A stretch of DNA of 60,766 bases from the NCBI GenBank assembly GCA_035939775.1, contig DASZFO010000083.1:1-60766 (forward strand), in the 5' to 3' direction. Below, piece by piece: positions 49,892-59,541 of the stretch. A program made the position numbers and the translations under genes. Numbering within the stretch: position 1 is the first letter of the stretch; every line of letters starts with the position of its first letter. The notes under the pieces are model-generated. The model saw only the letters and a program-made list of their open reading frames with translations. It was not told the origin of the DNA and searched no databases. The stretch is from Pirellulales bacterium (GTDB lineage: Bacteria; Planctomycetota; Planctomycetia; Pirellulales; DATAWG01).

Positions 49892-51232
49892 TCAGGCGGC
49901 GCTGGACCGTGTTGCGGCGGCGACGCCGGCATTGTCTCGATGGGTGCTTGTCTCGGCGAATTCCATCGATTCAGCCGAGCGCGCGGCGTGCCAAGCCAGC
50001 CATCCTGTGAACATCAGCACGCCGATCGGCTCGAGCGCGACCGCGGCTGGGACGACGCCGGACAAAAGGCGCTCCATTCCGCCTAGGCCGAGAATGTAGG
50101 TCGTGACATACGTCGCGGCAATCCAAATTCGGCCGCGGCGCGAGTCGAATGCCGTCAGAACTCCCCAGGCGAGCGCCGGGGCGATCAAGTTGTAGGTCAG
50201 CCTCTCCGTGCCGGGGCCGAAAAGAAGTTGCCACGCGCTCCAGGCCGCGATCGTGAATATCGCCAGGCGCTTCGCGGAACTCGTGCGCCGCCGCTGCCAG
50301 AGGCACCAGCCGAGCGTCGCCGCGCCGGCCGCGATCTGCAAAATCAGATACGCTCGTTTATCGACCGGCGACTCGAATTGCTCCCAGATCGTCCAGGCAT
50401 CGCGATAGCCGGGAAAGCGGAACTGAGTGGCCTGCCGGTTTACCAGACAGTGATACCAGTCGGCATACGCGCCGAGCACCGCGACGGCGGGCTTCGTCAA
50501 GAACGGAACGAGACCCAAAGCGGCGGCGCAAATGGCGACGCGCGCGGTCAATCGTTTCGGCCATTGAACGCAGAACAAGCCGACGGCCACCAGCGGCCAA
50601 ATCTTGATGTACACCGGCGCGGCAAGCAAGAACGAACCGCGCCACCAGCGCCCGCGCACAATCGCCGCCCCGGCAAACAACACGAGCGCCACCAGAATGG
50701 CATTGCTCTGACCCGACCAAACGCTGCGAGCGGTGCCAAGTAGAACGAGCAGATGGAATAGGCCTTCCGAGCGCGCCGGCAGAAGTCCTAGTGTCGGCTT
50801 CCATAGCGCACTCGCCGTCCCCTCTCCCTTTGGGAGAGTGTTAGGGTGAGGGGAAGCGCCTGTAGATCCGACGCCCTCACCCCGGCCCTCTCCCAAAGGA
50901 GGAGGGAGAGGAACGGCCAACACGTCGCGGAAGAAAACTCGCAGGCTCCACGCTAATAGTCCGACGCTCGCTAGGTTCCAGAAAACGCCACCGAGCCAAT
51001 CGGGAAAAATGGCGAACGGCGTCATCGCGATGGCGAAGGTCGGGCTGTAATAGTAGGCCCGATCGACGTACAGCGAATTGCCGTCCCACCAATCGCGCGA
51101 TCCGTGCGAGAAGGCCGTGTAGACCGTATGAAGTTGCGGCTCGATAATCGTCTTGACGCTTGCCGCCACCGCCAGCGCGATCCAGGCGCCGAACGCGATC
51201 CGCAGCCAGGTTGCTCCGCTCCAAGTTCGCAT
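49892..51232 (-). CDS. GT87-family (DUF2029) polytopic glycosyltransferase
   Basis: 446 residues, about ten TM helices, related to polyprenol-phosphate-mannose-dependent mannosyltransferases (GT87/DUF2029): SRDWWDGNSLYV extracytoplasmic Asp motif, AYYYSPTFAIAMTPF, WSGQSNAILVALVLFAG and APVYIKIWPLVAVGLF. It would transfer a sugar from a lipid donor on the outer face of the membrane; the acceptor is unknown. Residues ~108-138 (PLGEGRGEGVGS ... TLPKGEGT) are encoded by an inserted palindromic repeat that kept the frame. It follows GT39 by 21 bp on the same strand. Confidence 0.82.
   Translation of the reverse strand: MRTWSGATWLRIAFGAWIALAVAASVKTIIEPQLHTVYTAFSHGSRDWWDGNSLYVDRAYYYSPTFAIAMTPFAIFPDWLGGVFWNLASVGLLAWSLRVFFRDVLAVPLPPPLGEGRGEGVGSTGASPHPNTLPKGEGTASALWKPTLGLLPARSEGLFHLLVLLGTARSVWSGQSNAILVALVLFAGAAIVRGRWWRGSFLLAAPVYIKIWPLVAVGLFCVQWPKRLTARVAICAAALGLVPFLTKPAVAVLGAYADWYHCLVNRQATQFRFPGYRDAWTIWEQFESPVDKRAYLILQIAAGAATLGWCLWQRRRTSSAKRLAIFTIAAWSAWQLLFGPGTERLTYNLIAPALAWGVLTAFDSRRGRIWIAATYVTTYILGLGGMERLLSGVVPAAVALEPIGVLMFTGWLAWHAARSAESMEFAETSTHRDNAGVAAATRSSAA
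50821..50911. repeat. CCCTCACCCCGGCCCTCTCCC-type palindrome inside the GT87 gene
   Basis: Inverted arms 50821-50855 (CCTCTCCCTTTGGGAGAG, then GGGTGAGGG) and 50874-50911 (CCCTCACCCC, GGCCCTCTCCCAAAGG, GGGAGAGG) match with small gaps. This is the widely scattered bacterial GGGAGAGGG/CCCTCACCC hairpin known from recall, here inside a coding sequence and translated. Confidence 0.85.
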
Positions 51233-51253
51233 TGGAATTTAAGATGGATGGTT

Positions 51254-53029
51254 CTAGCGGCGAAGCTCGTCGCGCTTCAAATCACCCGCCGCGATGTTGT
51301 AAAGTCGCTGGCCGACGATCACGCGTTTGGTCGGATGGTCGTGACGCAAGCGGTCGCAGGGGATCTCGCCGATCTCGTGCCAGGCGAAAGGAAACGGCGG
51401 CATGTAATCGCGGTCCCAGGTGAAGCAGAAGTAATCCGCTCCGCCTTTGAGGTCTTCCTCAGTCGGAGGCCAGTGCCGCGGCTCGATTGGATCGCCGTAG
51501 TAATAGGTGAATAATGTCTCGATGAGGCCGAAGCTCACCAGCCGGATGTGCGGGGGCAGCTTTCGTTTCAGCTCCGCCATCGCGGGAGCCGCATCCGCGC
51601 TGGCCTTGGCCATGCTTCCGATCACGACGCCGACGTGCGACATCGCTACAAACGCGGCCAGCGCGACGACGAAAAGATACCCCCGGCCGCGCGATCCGAG
51701 CGAGCCACGCCACAGCAGCGCGGCAAACGTCGCCAGCGCAAGGCCCAGGTAAATCGCCGCGAACCAGATTGGTTGCGACAATTCGCTCATCTGAAAACCG
51801 TCAATCCAACTCGCCCCTGCGACCGCCAGGCCGCTGAATAGGATCGCCCCCGACACGCCAGCCAAGTAGAGCGTCCAGCCCAGTCGCATCGCACGAGGCG
51901 CATCGGCGGCCAAGGCCCGCTGAATCACCAGGCCGATGAGCAGCGCAAGGCAAGGGAACAGTGGCATGAAATAGCGTTCCTTCGCCCCCGGCACAAGCCA
52001 ACAACTCGGGAATGCCACGGCCAGGCCGATCGCGAGAAACATCACCCAGGGACGCGCTTCCCCAATCCGTTTGCGGAAGCAGGCGAACAGATACGCCGGC
52101 AACAGCGGCGACCAGGGAAGCATGCTAATCAGCACCCCGATGGGGTAAATCAGCAAGTGCATCGCGGCCCGCGTCCAACCCGCGTCTTCGAACCGCAGAC
52201 CGACGTCCGACATCCAAATCTCGCGCACCGATCGCCAATCGGTTGCGAGGTAGAACGGTATTTGCCACGCGCCGACGACCGCGGCGAACAGTCCGATACC
52301 GGCCAAATGCGACCAACTGAAAAGTTGCCGCCAATCGCGCCGCCAGGCCAGATAAACGACAGCCGCTCCCAAGAAATAGATCGGCGCTTGCGGTCCCTTC
52401 GCAAGCGCACCCAGCGCGGCGAATAGATAGCCGGCGAGCCACGGCCACGGCTGGCGCCAATGACACGAGTATCCCCAATGCCAAAGCAACAGCGATCCGC
52501 TCACCAGCAGCGTGAAGATCGCGTCTGTTTCTGCGAGGCGGCCCATTTGCAATACCATTCCCATCGTGGCGAAGACAAACCCGGCGGACAACGCCCCGAA
52601 TCGCGAAAGAAACTGCCGCCCATAGCCGTAAATGAGCAAGGTCGTCAACCAGGTGGCCAAGACACTCGGCAGCCGCACGGCCCATAGCGAGCCTTCGCCG
52701 AACAGCAACTCGAACAGTGCGATCGGATAGCTCCCTAGCGGCGGCCTGCTCAGAAATGGCTGGCCTTGCTGCCGCGGCACGATCCAATCGCCCGTTTGCA
52801 AAATCTCGGTGGCGACTTCCGCTCGGCGCGTCTCTTCCCCGCGAATGGGCAGCGCTGTCAGTCGCGCGCCGTAGGTTGCGGCCGTGACGAGCGCGAGAAC
52901 CAGAAGCTCCCACTCGATGAGACGCGTCCAGCGACGCGGGGCTCGGGACTCGGGATTCGGGGACCGAGACGCGCACGCGGATTCTGAGAATCCAAAATCG
53001 GCAAACTCTTTCGACGCATGGATCGCCAC
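51254..53029 (-). CDS. GT39/ArnT-family membrane glycosyltransferase
   Basis: 591 residues with ~10 TM helices and the PMT/ArnT (GT39) first-loop signature: LTALPIRGEETRRAEVATEILQTGDWIVP is condensed here as RGEETRRAE, then FLSRPPLGSYPIALF, VRLPSVLATW and a GRLAETDAIFTLLV loop. The C-terminal soluble part has YYYGDPIEPRHWP and FCFTWDRDY. It would glycosylate lipids or proteins from a polyprenyl-phosphate sugar donor. The start at GTG 53029 has GGAG 6 nt upstream; an ATG at 53155 is also in frame, but its extra 42 residues look non-coding. A heptanucleotide array (52938-52965) is translated near residue 22. Confidence 0.85.
   Translation of the reverse strand: MAIHASKEFADFGFSESACASRSPNPESRAPRRWTRLIEWELLVLALVTAATYGARLTALPIRGEETRRAEVATEILQTGDWIVPRQQGQPFLSRPPLGSYPIALFELLFGEGSLWAVRLPSVLATWLTTLLIYGYGRQFLSRFGALSAGFVFATMGMVLQMGRLAETDAIFTLLVSGSLLLWHWGYSCHWRQPWPWLAGYLFAALGALAKGPQAPIYFLGAAVVYLAWRRDWRQLFSWSHLAGIGLFAAVVGAWQIPFYLATDWRSVREIWMSDVGLRFEDAGWTRAAMHLLIYPIGVLISMLPWSPLLPAYLFACFRKRIGEARPWVMFLAIGLAVAFPSCWLVPGAKERYFMPLFPCLALLIGLVIQRALAADAPRAMRLGWTLYLAGVSGAILFSGLAVAGASWIDGFQMSELSQPIWFAAIYLGLALATFAALLWRGSLGSRGRGYLFVVALAAFVAMSHVGVVIGSMAKASADAAPAMAELKRKLPPHIRLVSFGLIETLFTYYYGDPIEPRHWPPTEEDLKGGADYFCFTWDRDYMPPFPFAWHEIGEIPCDRLRHDHPTKRVIVGQRLYNIAAGDLKRDELRR
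52938..52965 (+). repeat. Four heptanucleotide units (GGGACTC-like) within the GT39 N-terminus
   Basis: GGGGCTC, GGGACTC, GGGATTC and GGGGACC follow without gaps and encode the disordered segment before the first TM helix of the GT39 protein. Confidence 0.55.
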
Positions 53030-53176
53030 GGGGTTCTCCGTTCGGCGCGGTTTCGTGGACGGGTTCGGCCGGCACGCTAACTGCGGCCGAATCGCAAGAA
53101 AAACGCGGCGAACTATCGCAGATACCGCGGCTTGGGGCAAGAGAAACCTCGCCAAAAACCGGGCGCGGGACCGAAA

Positions 53177-54682
53177 TCAGCGCGATTCCCCGACGCGATA
53201 CGCGGCCGACATCTCCCGCCGGGCTTGGCGGAAATAGTCGGGGGTGAGAACGGTCGTGTGGTCGGCGCCGGGCACAATCGTGATTTGGGCATCGCTGCCG
53301 AGTTGCTTGAGCGATTCGGCCAGCCGCAGCACGGCCCCATCGAGATAGAACGTGTCGAGGCTCCCCGTCGTGATATGCAGCTTGCCGCGGAGCTTTGGCG
53401 CCAGCACCTGCCAATTCCGCTCGAGCTTGAGGCGAATGTCGAAAGCCTGCCATGCCTTGGCCACTTCCGGATCGATCTGCCCGCTTGCTCGGTCCCAGAG
53501 CCGCCGCGGCAGGCCGTCGGCATCGAGCGGGCTGAACACGGCCTCGAACGACCGCAATTGTCCGCCGCGGCCGAGCACGTCGTCCATTTTGCAAAAGGAA
53601 TCGAACCAGAGGACGGGTGTATCACCGTGACGAGCGATCGGCCGGCGATTGCCCTGCGGATCGCGAACCATGTTTTGAGGCGGATCGGCGTAAAGATCGA
53701 TCCGCTGAAAATCGCGAAAATCGACCGGATCAGGCGAAGTGCTCCAGACTCCGCCGAAGGTATCCGGATAGCTCACCTGCAACCACAGGCTCGACCAGCC
53801 GCCGGAACTGTGCCCCGCTACGAAGCGGGCCGAAGCCTTCGGGACCGTGCGAAAACGCCGGTCGATTTCGGGAATCAACTCGGTGGTGAGCGATTGGCCA
53901 CGCGGGCCGTTCGTCGCGCTGTCGGCATAGACGTGGTGCCCCCATTCGCACTGCCCGTCGAGCATCACGCGGATAAACTCTTGCTCGCCGTCCGCGGCGC
54001 TCGGCGGCTGCCGCGCGAATTGGAGCGCCTCGCGATAACTCCCGCCGAAGGAAGGGACAACGTAGATCACCGGGTAGCGCCGCTCGGGTTGATTGAAGTA
54101 ACTTGCCGGCAGCACGACCGCCGCGCGATCGAGCACCTCGCGATGATGGAACGTACCTAGCAATTCGCTCTTGATCACGATCTCTTTGACCCACTGGATG
54201 TCGGGAAATTTCTCGGCTTCCACCGCGCGATCCAGCATCAACGGGACTCTGCCGGTCCGCCCACCGGCGATTTGAATCTCGACGACGCGACTATAGAAAT
54301 TGCCGACGCCTTTGCCCGGCTCGGGGGAATAAAAGTCGTTTGCCAACACGGACTGCGCTCGATACTTGCCCGCCGGCAGCCGCGACAGCATGTCGGGAAA
54401 TCCGGCCGCGGAATCTCCAATGATCTGGCTCGTGCCGGGTCGAAAGTTTCTCACATCGAGCCGGAAAAACGGTTCCGGATTGAACCAATCCGGTCCAAAC
54501 CGCGGTTCGCCGCCGCGACTCGAGAGAAATACATAGAGCCGGCCGCTGACTGGCTGCGATGCGACTTGCGGATCGACTGTCACCTCAAACTCAACTGCCG
54601 CCGCGGGCCCGGCGTGCGCTTCTAGACATGCCGCCAGCGCGACGACCAAAAGAATGCGATGGCAAGATCGGCGAACTTTCAT
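53177..54682 (-). CDS. Secreted alpha/beta-hydrolase, esterase D/enterochelin-esterase-like
   Basis: 501 residues with a signal peptide (MKVRRSCHRILLVVALAAC ... AAA). An N-terminal beta domain (~25-170) precedes an esterase-like hydrolase: RRYPVIYVVPSFGGS, TELIPEIDRRFRT, nucleophile in GHSSGGWSSLW, and a C-terminal His in VPGADHTTVL. The enzyme probably hydrolyses esters outside the cytoplasm; the substrate is unknown. Start choice: ATG 54682 overlaps the ilvA stop by one base (TAATG), typical of translational coupling; the open frame upstream to 55060 lies inside ilvA and is not used. Confidence 0.85.
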   Translation of the reverse strand: MKVRRSCHRILLVVALAACLEAHAGPAAAVEFEVTVDPQVASQPVSGRLYVFLSSRGGEPRFGPDWFNPEPFFRLDVRNFRPGTSQIIGDSAAGFPDMLSRLPAGKYRAQSVLANDFYSPEPGKGVGNFYSRVVEIQIAGGRTGRVPLMLDRAVEAEKFPDIQWVKEIVIKSELLGTFHHREVLDRAAVVLPASYFNQPERRYPVIYVVPSFGGSYREALQFARQPPSAADGEQEFIRVMLDGQCEWGHHVYADSATNGPRGQSLTTELIPEIDRRFRTVPKASARFVAGHSSGGWSSLWLQVSYPDTFGGVWSTSPDPVDFRDFQRIDLYADPPQNMVRDPQGNRRPIARHGDTPVLWFDSFCKMDDVLGRGGQLRSFEAVFSPLDADGLPRRLWDRASGQIDPEVAKAWQAFDIRLKLERNWQVLAPKLRGKLHITTGSLDTFYLDGAVLRLAESLKQLGSDAQITIVPGADHTTVLTPDYFRQARREMSAAYRVGESR

Positions 54683-55923
54683 TACGTAACCTTGGCTGCT
54701 TCCGGGGAGGGAACGGTTGCAATGCCCGCCTGTCGGAGTTGGCGGAAGAGTTCGTCGATGTGACTGCGGTCGGCCGTTTCGACCGTGCAGAGCACATTGA
54801 CGGCCGTCACGTCCGGGCCGCAGAACGCCCGGTCGTGAGTGATCTCCTGGATGCTTGCGCCGGCAGCGGCGATTCGCTCGGCCAATTTGGCCAGGCCGCC
54901 GGGGCGGTCGCTGATGGTGGCCGTGAATCGGCATAGCCGGCCATCGGCAACCAGCCCGTGCTCGATCACTCGGCCGAGCACGCCGAGGTCGATGTTCCCG
55001 CCGGTGAGCACGATCGCGACGTGCCTGCCGGCCAGTTCCGCGAGCGCGCCGTTCATGCAAGCCGCCAGCGCGGCTGCCGCAGCTCCTTCGACGACGCTCT
55101 TTTCGAGTTCGGCCAGCCGTAGAATTGCTAGCGAAATCTGTTCTTCGCTCACCGTGACGACTCGTTCGACCAGCGGCTGGGTCATTGCAAACGGCAAATC
55201 GCCGACCCGCCCGACCGCCAGCCCATCCGCAAGCGTCGGCTTGAGCGGGATATCGACCGGATGTCCCGCTGCCAATGCCGCGGTGAATGTCGGCACCTGC
55301 TCGGCCTCGACGCCGAAGATCCGCACCTCCGGCTTGACGCTCTTAACGGCCGTCGCAACGCCGGCGATCAATCCGGCGCCCCCGATCGGCACGATAATCG
55401 CCTCGACATTGGGAGCTTGCTCGACGAGTTCCAGACCGAGCGTTCCCTGGCCGGCGATAATGGCCGGGTCGTTGAAGCCGTGGATGTACGTGAAGCCGTC
55501 GCGGTTGGCTATCTCGTGGGCGAATCGGATTGCCTCGGGATACGTTTCGCCGTGCAGGACAATCCGCGCGCCGAGACGGCGACAGGTCGATACTTTGATC
55601 AGCGGCGCGAACCGCGGCATGACGACCGTCACGCCGACGCCCAGCAGATTTCCGTGGTATGCCAATCCGAGCGCATGGTTGCCGGCCGAAGCGGCGACGA
55701 CACCGCGCTTGCGCTGAATTTCGTTCAGTTGCAAGAGCGCGTTGCGCGCGCCGCGCTCCTTGAAACTGCCGGTTCGCTGGAGGTATTCCAGCTTGCAATA
55801 GATCCGCGCGCCGCAGAGTTCCGAGAGCTGAATCGACTCGGGGCACGGAGTGACGGCGATTCCGCCGGCGATGCGGCTTCGAGCGGCGACGATATCGGCG
55901 GGAAGGACGGACAAGATGTGCAA
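54682..55923 (-). CDS. ilvA: Threonine ammonia-lyase (threonine dehydratase) with C-terminal ACT domain
   Basis: PLP enzyme converting threonine to 2-oxobutyrate and ammonia. The PLP lysine is in RTGSFKERGA, followed by ASAGNHALGLAYHG, VPIGGAGLIAGVATA (phosphate loop) and LTGGNIDLGVLG. A single ACT domain of ~75 residues ends the protein (FTATISDRPGGLAKLAERIA), the TdcB-plus-ACT architecture rather than the two-ACT E. coli IlvA form, so it may be catabolic or biosynthetic. The start is uncertain: TTG 55923 begins 1 bp after the ltaE stop; ATG 56001 would overlap ltaE by 77 bp. A TTG at 55914 is another option. Confidence 0.92.
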   Translation of the reverse strand: MHILSVLPADIVAARSRIAGGIAVTPCPESIQLSELCGARIYCKLEYLQRTGSFKERGARNALLQLNEIQRKRGVVAASAGNHALGLAYHGNLLGVGVTVVMPRFAPLIKVSTCRRLGARIVLHGETYPEAIRFAHEIANRDGFTYIHGFNDPAIIAGQGTLGLELVEQAPNVEAIIVPIGGAGLIAGVATAVKSVKPEVRIFGVEAEQVPTFTAALAAGHPVDIPLKPTLADGLAVGRVGDLPFAMTQPLVERVVTVSEEQISLAILRLAELEKSVVEGAAAAALAACMNGALAELAGRHVAIVLTGGNIDLGVLGRVIEHGLVADGRLCRFTATISDRPGGLAKLAERIAAAGASIQEITHDRAFCGPDVTAVNVLCTVETADRSHIDELFRQLRQAGIATVPSPEAAKVT

Positions 55924-55924
55924 C

Positions 55925-56980
55925 TCACGCTTTCGCCAATCCGGCCTCGGCGACGGTGCGGAGGACGATTCCGGCGCGCTCGACGTCCACTCGGCTGACA
56001 TCCAGATGCGTTACGGCACGGATCAGTTGCGGACCGACCGGCAGCGTGTGTAGCCCTTGGGATTTGAGCTGCGCCGCGAACTCGGCGGCAGTCCCCAGCC
56101 GCGGATCGACTCGGAAGATCACGATGTTGGTGTCGATTTCCTCGGGGTAAAGCTCGAGACCTTCGACCTCGCGAACCGCGTCAGCAAAGAGCCGGGCATT
56201 TTCGTGATCTTTGGCCAAACGCTCGATATGATGGCCAAGCGCATAGAGTGCCCCGGCGGCGATCACGCCCGCCTGGCGCATCCCGCCGCCAAACAGCTTG
56301 CGATGCCGGCGGGCTTGGGCAATCAGCTCCCGAGGCCCGGCGAGCGCCGAACCAACCGGCGCGCCGAGTCCCTTGCTGAAGCAAACGCTAACGGTATCAA
56401 AATGCTGCGCCCAGTCTGCCGCCGGGATGCCGGTCGCGACGACGGCATTGAATAGCCGTGCGCCGTCGAGATGGGTCACTAAGCCGTGAGCATGGGCCCA
56501 GGTGCAAATATCGACGACAGTGTCATACGGCTGAATCCGGCCGGCCCCACGGTTGTGCGTGTTTTCCAAACAGATGAGCCGCGTGCGGACCTGATGCTCA
56601 TTTTGGGGTCTAATCAGGTCGGTCAATTGGTCCAGCCGCAACAAGCCGAACTCTCCTTCGACCGTCCGCGCCGCCAAGCCGCTAAGCTGTGCGTAGGCCG
56701 CCTGTTCGAAGTTGTAGATGTGGCAACCGGCCTCGCAGATGAACTCATCCCCCGGCGAGCAATGCACTCGCACGCCGATCTGGTTCGACATCGTGCCCGA
56801 GGGAACGAACAGCGCCGCCTCCTTGCCGAGCTTTTCGGCCACGCAGCGCTGGAGTTCCAAGACGGTGGGGTCTTCGTTGAACACGTCGTCGCCCACCGCG
56901 GCGGCCGCCATCGCGGAACGCATCTCGGGGGTTGGTTTGGTGAGCGTGTCGCTGCGAAAATCGAGAGATTTCGTGGGCAT
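55925..56980 (-). CDS. ltaE: Low-specificity L-threonine aldolase
   Basis: PLP fold-type I enzyme cleaving threonine or allo-threonine to glycine and acetaldehyde. Opening motif LDFRSDTLTKPTPEMRSAM, then VGDDVFNEDPTVLELQ, SGTMSNQIGVRVHC, ENTHNRGAGRI, HLDGARLFNA and the PLP-lysine segment VSVCFSKGLGAPVGS; GGGMRQAGVIAAGALYAL follows. The 351-residue length is normal. First gene of the minus-strand run ltaE-ilvA-esterase-GT39-GT87, divergent from hisD (130 bp between start codons). Confidence 0.95.
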   Translation of the reverse strand: MPTKSLDFRSDTLTKPTPEMRSAMAAAAVGDDVFNEDPTVLELQRCVAEKLGKEAALFVPSGTMSNQIGVRVHCSPGDEFICEAGCHIYNFEQAAYAQLSGLAARTVEGEFGLLRLDQLTDLIRPQNEHQVRTRLICLENTHNRGAGRIQPYDTVVDICTWAHAHGLVTHLDGARLFNAVVATGIPAADWAQHFDTVSVCFSKGLGAPVGSALAGPRELIAQARRHRKLFGGGMRQAGVIAAGALYALGHHIERLAKDHENARLFADAVREVEGLELYPEEIDTNIVIFRVDPRLGTAAEFAAQLKSQGLHTLPVGPQLIRAVTHLDVSRVDVERAGIVLRTVAEAGLAKA

Positions 56981-57109
56981 GGATCGGGCGGGATGGTGTT
57001 TTCGTGAACTTTGGCGGGCTTTTCGTTCACCGCGGCAGCCGTCACAATGAATGGCTTATCGACTCCATTGAACCGTGCCGAGCGGCGCCTGTCTATGGTA
57101 TGGGCCCTT

Positions 57110-58480
57110 ATGATCTCAGCCGAATTGAAAATCGAGCGGATCGACACCCGGCAGGACGACGTCCGCCGAGCGCTGACGGCGCTGCGCGAGCGGCTCAGCC
57201 CGCGGGGTAATATCGTCAGCACGGCAGGACGCCGCCGGACGATCGAGGTGTTCGGTGAACCTCTCAGCCCGCAGCAGGTCGTCGAGCGGATTTGCATCGA
57301 CGTTCGCCACAAAGGCCTGCCGGCCGTCCTGGACTACTCGGCCCGGATCGACAAGGCGCGGTTGACCCGGGAGACAATTCGCGTGCCGGCCGCGGACTTG
57401 GCGGCCGCCCATGCCCAGGCTGCACCGGAGTTTCTGTCTGCGATCCGCCGCATTCGTGAAAATATTCACGGGTTCCAACGGGCGCTGTTGCCCGCCGACG
57501 TGATAATCGAAGGCCCGGCGGGAAGCTATCTCCGGCAGCGCTATTTGCCGCTTCGGCGGGTCGGCATCTGTGTGCCGGGAGGCGCCGCGGCGTATCCTTC
57601 GACCGTGCTCATGACAGTGGTGCCGGCGCAAGCGGCCGGAGTAGCGGAACTGGCAGTGATCGCACCGCCGACGCCGCTCGGGGCGTTCAACGTCGATCTC
57701 CTGGCGACTTGCCACGAACTCGGCGTGAGTGAGGTCTACCGACTTGGCGGCGCGCAGGGCGTGGCGGCGCTGGCCTATGGCATCGAGGGGCTGCCGCGGG
57801 TGGACAAAATCGTCGGGCCGGGCAATCTGTTCGTCGCGCTGGCAAAGAAGTTTGTGTTTGGCGAGGTCGATATCGATTCGATCGCCGGGCCGAGCGAAGT
57901 CGTGGTGATCGCCGACGACACGGCTCGGGCCGATTTCACGGCGGCCGATTTGATCGCCCAGGCCGAGCACGCGCCGGGAGCGAGCATTCTCATAAGTTGG
58001 AGTGATCGGCTGCTTGAAGAGACTTCAAAGGAACTCTCGCGGCAATTGGCGCAACTGGAGCGCGGCGACCTAGCACGGCAGAGCCTGGAGCAGTTTGGCG
58101 CGCTGATTCGAGTTCGATCGGCCGATGAGGCGGCGGCGCTCGCCGACGAGATCGCGCCCGAGCATCTGCACATAGCGACGGCCGATCCCGAGCGACTGCT
58201 CGAAAGGATACCGCACGCCGGGGCTGCGTTTCTGGGACACTACAGCCCTGTAGCCCTTGGCGACTACGCGGCCGGGCCGTCGCACGTGCTCCCGACCGGC
58301 GGAACGGCGCGTTTTGCCAGCGGGCTATCGGCGCTGGATTTCGTTCGCGGCAACAGTGTGATCGCCTATACTCAGGCCGGCCTCGCCGCCGTGGCCGACG
58401 ACATTCGGCTGCTCGCGGAAAAAGAAGGGCTAACGGCGCACCGCGCGAGCGTCGAACTGAGATTGAAGTCTTCCTCGTAA
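57110..58480 (+). CDS. hisD: Histidinol dehydrogenase
   Basis: Zinc enzyme oxidising histidinol to histidine in two NAD+-dependent steps, the last of histidine synthesis. 456 residues with the blocks YLPLRRVGICVPGGAAAYPSTVLM-type (VPGG...YPS), GGAQGVAALAYG, IVGPGN, IDSIAGPSEV, DLIAQAEHAPGA (catalytic His) and the zinc-site ending LGDYAAGPSHVLPTGG with DFVR. The ATG at 57110 (MISAELKIERID) is the likely start; ATGs at 57095, 57047 and others upstream are in frame. hisC follows after 12 bp. Confidence 0.96.
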   Translation: MISAELKIERIDTRQDDVRRALTALRERLSPRGNIVSTAGRRRTIEVFGEPLSPQQVVERICIDVRHKGLPAVLDYSARIDKARLTRETIRVPAADLAAAHAQAAPEFLSAIRRIRENIHGFQRALLPADVIIEGPAGSYLRQRYLPLRRVGICVPGGAAAYPSTVLMTVVPAQAAGVAELAVIAPPTPLGAFNVDLLATCHELGVSEVYRLGGAQGVAALAYGIEGLPRVDKIVGPGNLFVALAKKFVFGEVDIDSIAGPSEVVVIADDTARADFTAADLIAQAEHAPGASILISWSDRLLEETSKELSRQLAQLERGDLARQSLEQFGALIRVRSADEAAALADEIAPEHLHIATADPERLLERIPHAGAAFLGHYSPVALGDYAAGPSHVLPTGGTARFASGLSALDFVRGNSVIAYTQAGLAAVADDIRLLAEKEGLTAHRASVELRLKSSS

Positions 58481-58492
58481 ATCGGCTTGAAC

Positions 58493-59539
58493 ATGTCGTA
58501 CGTGCGTCCTGACATTGCCGCGATGCAAGGTTACGTTCCCGGCGAACAGCCGCGCGGCGGAAAGTTCATCAAGCTCAATACGAACGAGAATCCGTATCCT
58601 TGTTCCGGAGCAGTGGTCCGCGCGATCGAGCGGGCGCTCGAGCAAGGATTGCAGCGCTATCCCGATCCGATGGCGGAGGCGTTTCGCCGCCGGGCCGCGG
58701 AAGTGCTCGGGGTCGAGCCGAGTTGGATCCTGTGCGGCAACGGCAGCGACGATATTCTGACGATCGCCACTCGGGCATTTGTCTGCCAAGGCGAACTTCT
58801 GCGGCTGCCATATCCAAGCTACATCCTCTACAAGACGCTCGCTCAACTACAGGGCGCGCGGTCTGAGGAGATTCGATTCCGCGCGGATTGGTCGCTCGGC
58901 GACGATTTCTCCGCCCGCCGCGACGGATTGAAGCTCGCCTTTCTGCCGAATCCCAACAGCCCTTCTGGGACCATGCTCTCGCCCGATCAGATTCGGGACC
59001 TCGCCGACCGGCTCCCCTGCCCGCTGCTGGTGGACGAGGCCTACGTCGATTTCGCTGCGACGAATTGTCGGAAACTCGTCGCGGAGAACGAAAAGATTCT
59101 GATTTCGCGCTCTCTGAGCAAATCGTATGCGCTGGCCGGGCTGCGGTTCGGCTTTGTCGTCGCGCAGCCGCAAGTAATCGAGCAGTTGATCAAGCTCAAA
59201 GATTCATACAATTGCGATGCGCTCTCGATCGCTGGGGCGACTGCGGCCATCGACGACCAACTCTGGCTGGCGGAAAACCGGGCCAAGGTGATCGCTAGCC
59301 GCCGCCGGCTCACGGACGGAATGCGGCGATTGGGGTTCGCCAGCGTCGAATCGCAGGCTAACTTTGTTTGGAACCCCCATCCGTCGCTCGCGGTTCGGCC
59401 GCTCTACGAACGGCTCAAGGCTGAGCGAATCCTCGTGCGATATATGGATTATCCGGGTTGGGGAGACGGACTGAGGGTTTCCGTCGGAACCGATGAGCAG
59501 ATCGACGCGTGCTTGGCCGCGCTGGGAGGAATGGTGTAA
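58493..59539 (+). CDS. hisC: Histidinol-phosphate aminotransferase
   Basis: PLP aminotransferase converting imidazole-acetol phosphate to histidinol phosphate. 348 residues with [49 protein letters not shown] and the PLP-lysine block [17 protein letters not shown]. The ATG at 58493 is used; a TTG two codons earlier is possible. It lies 12 bp after hisD and its stop is 2 bp before hisB, so the three form an operon. Confidence 0.96.
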   Translation: MSYVRPDIAAMQGYVPGEQPRGGKFIKLNTNENPYPCSGAVVRAIERALEQGLQRYPDPMAEAFRRRAAEVLGVEPSWILCGNGSDDILTIATRAFVCQGELLRLPYPSYILYKTLAQLQGARSEEIRFRADWSLGDDFSARRDGLKLAFLPNPNSPSGTMLSPDQIRDLADRLPCPLLVDEAYVDFAATNCRKLVAENEKILISRSLSKSYALAGLRFGFVVAQPQVIEQLIKLKDSYNCDALSIAGATAAIDDQLWLAENRAKVIASRRRLTDGMRRLGFASVESQANFVWNPHPSLAVRPLYERLKAERILVRYMDYPGWGDGLRVSVGTDEQIDACLAALGGMV

Positions 59540-59541
59540 GA

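Noticed and set aside
54683-55060. N-terminal extension of the secreted esterase
   Set aside because: This part of the frame lies inside ilvA, is Arg/His-rich, and precedes a good signal peptide whose ATG overlaps the ilvA stop.
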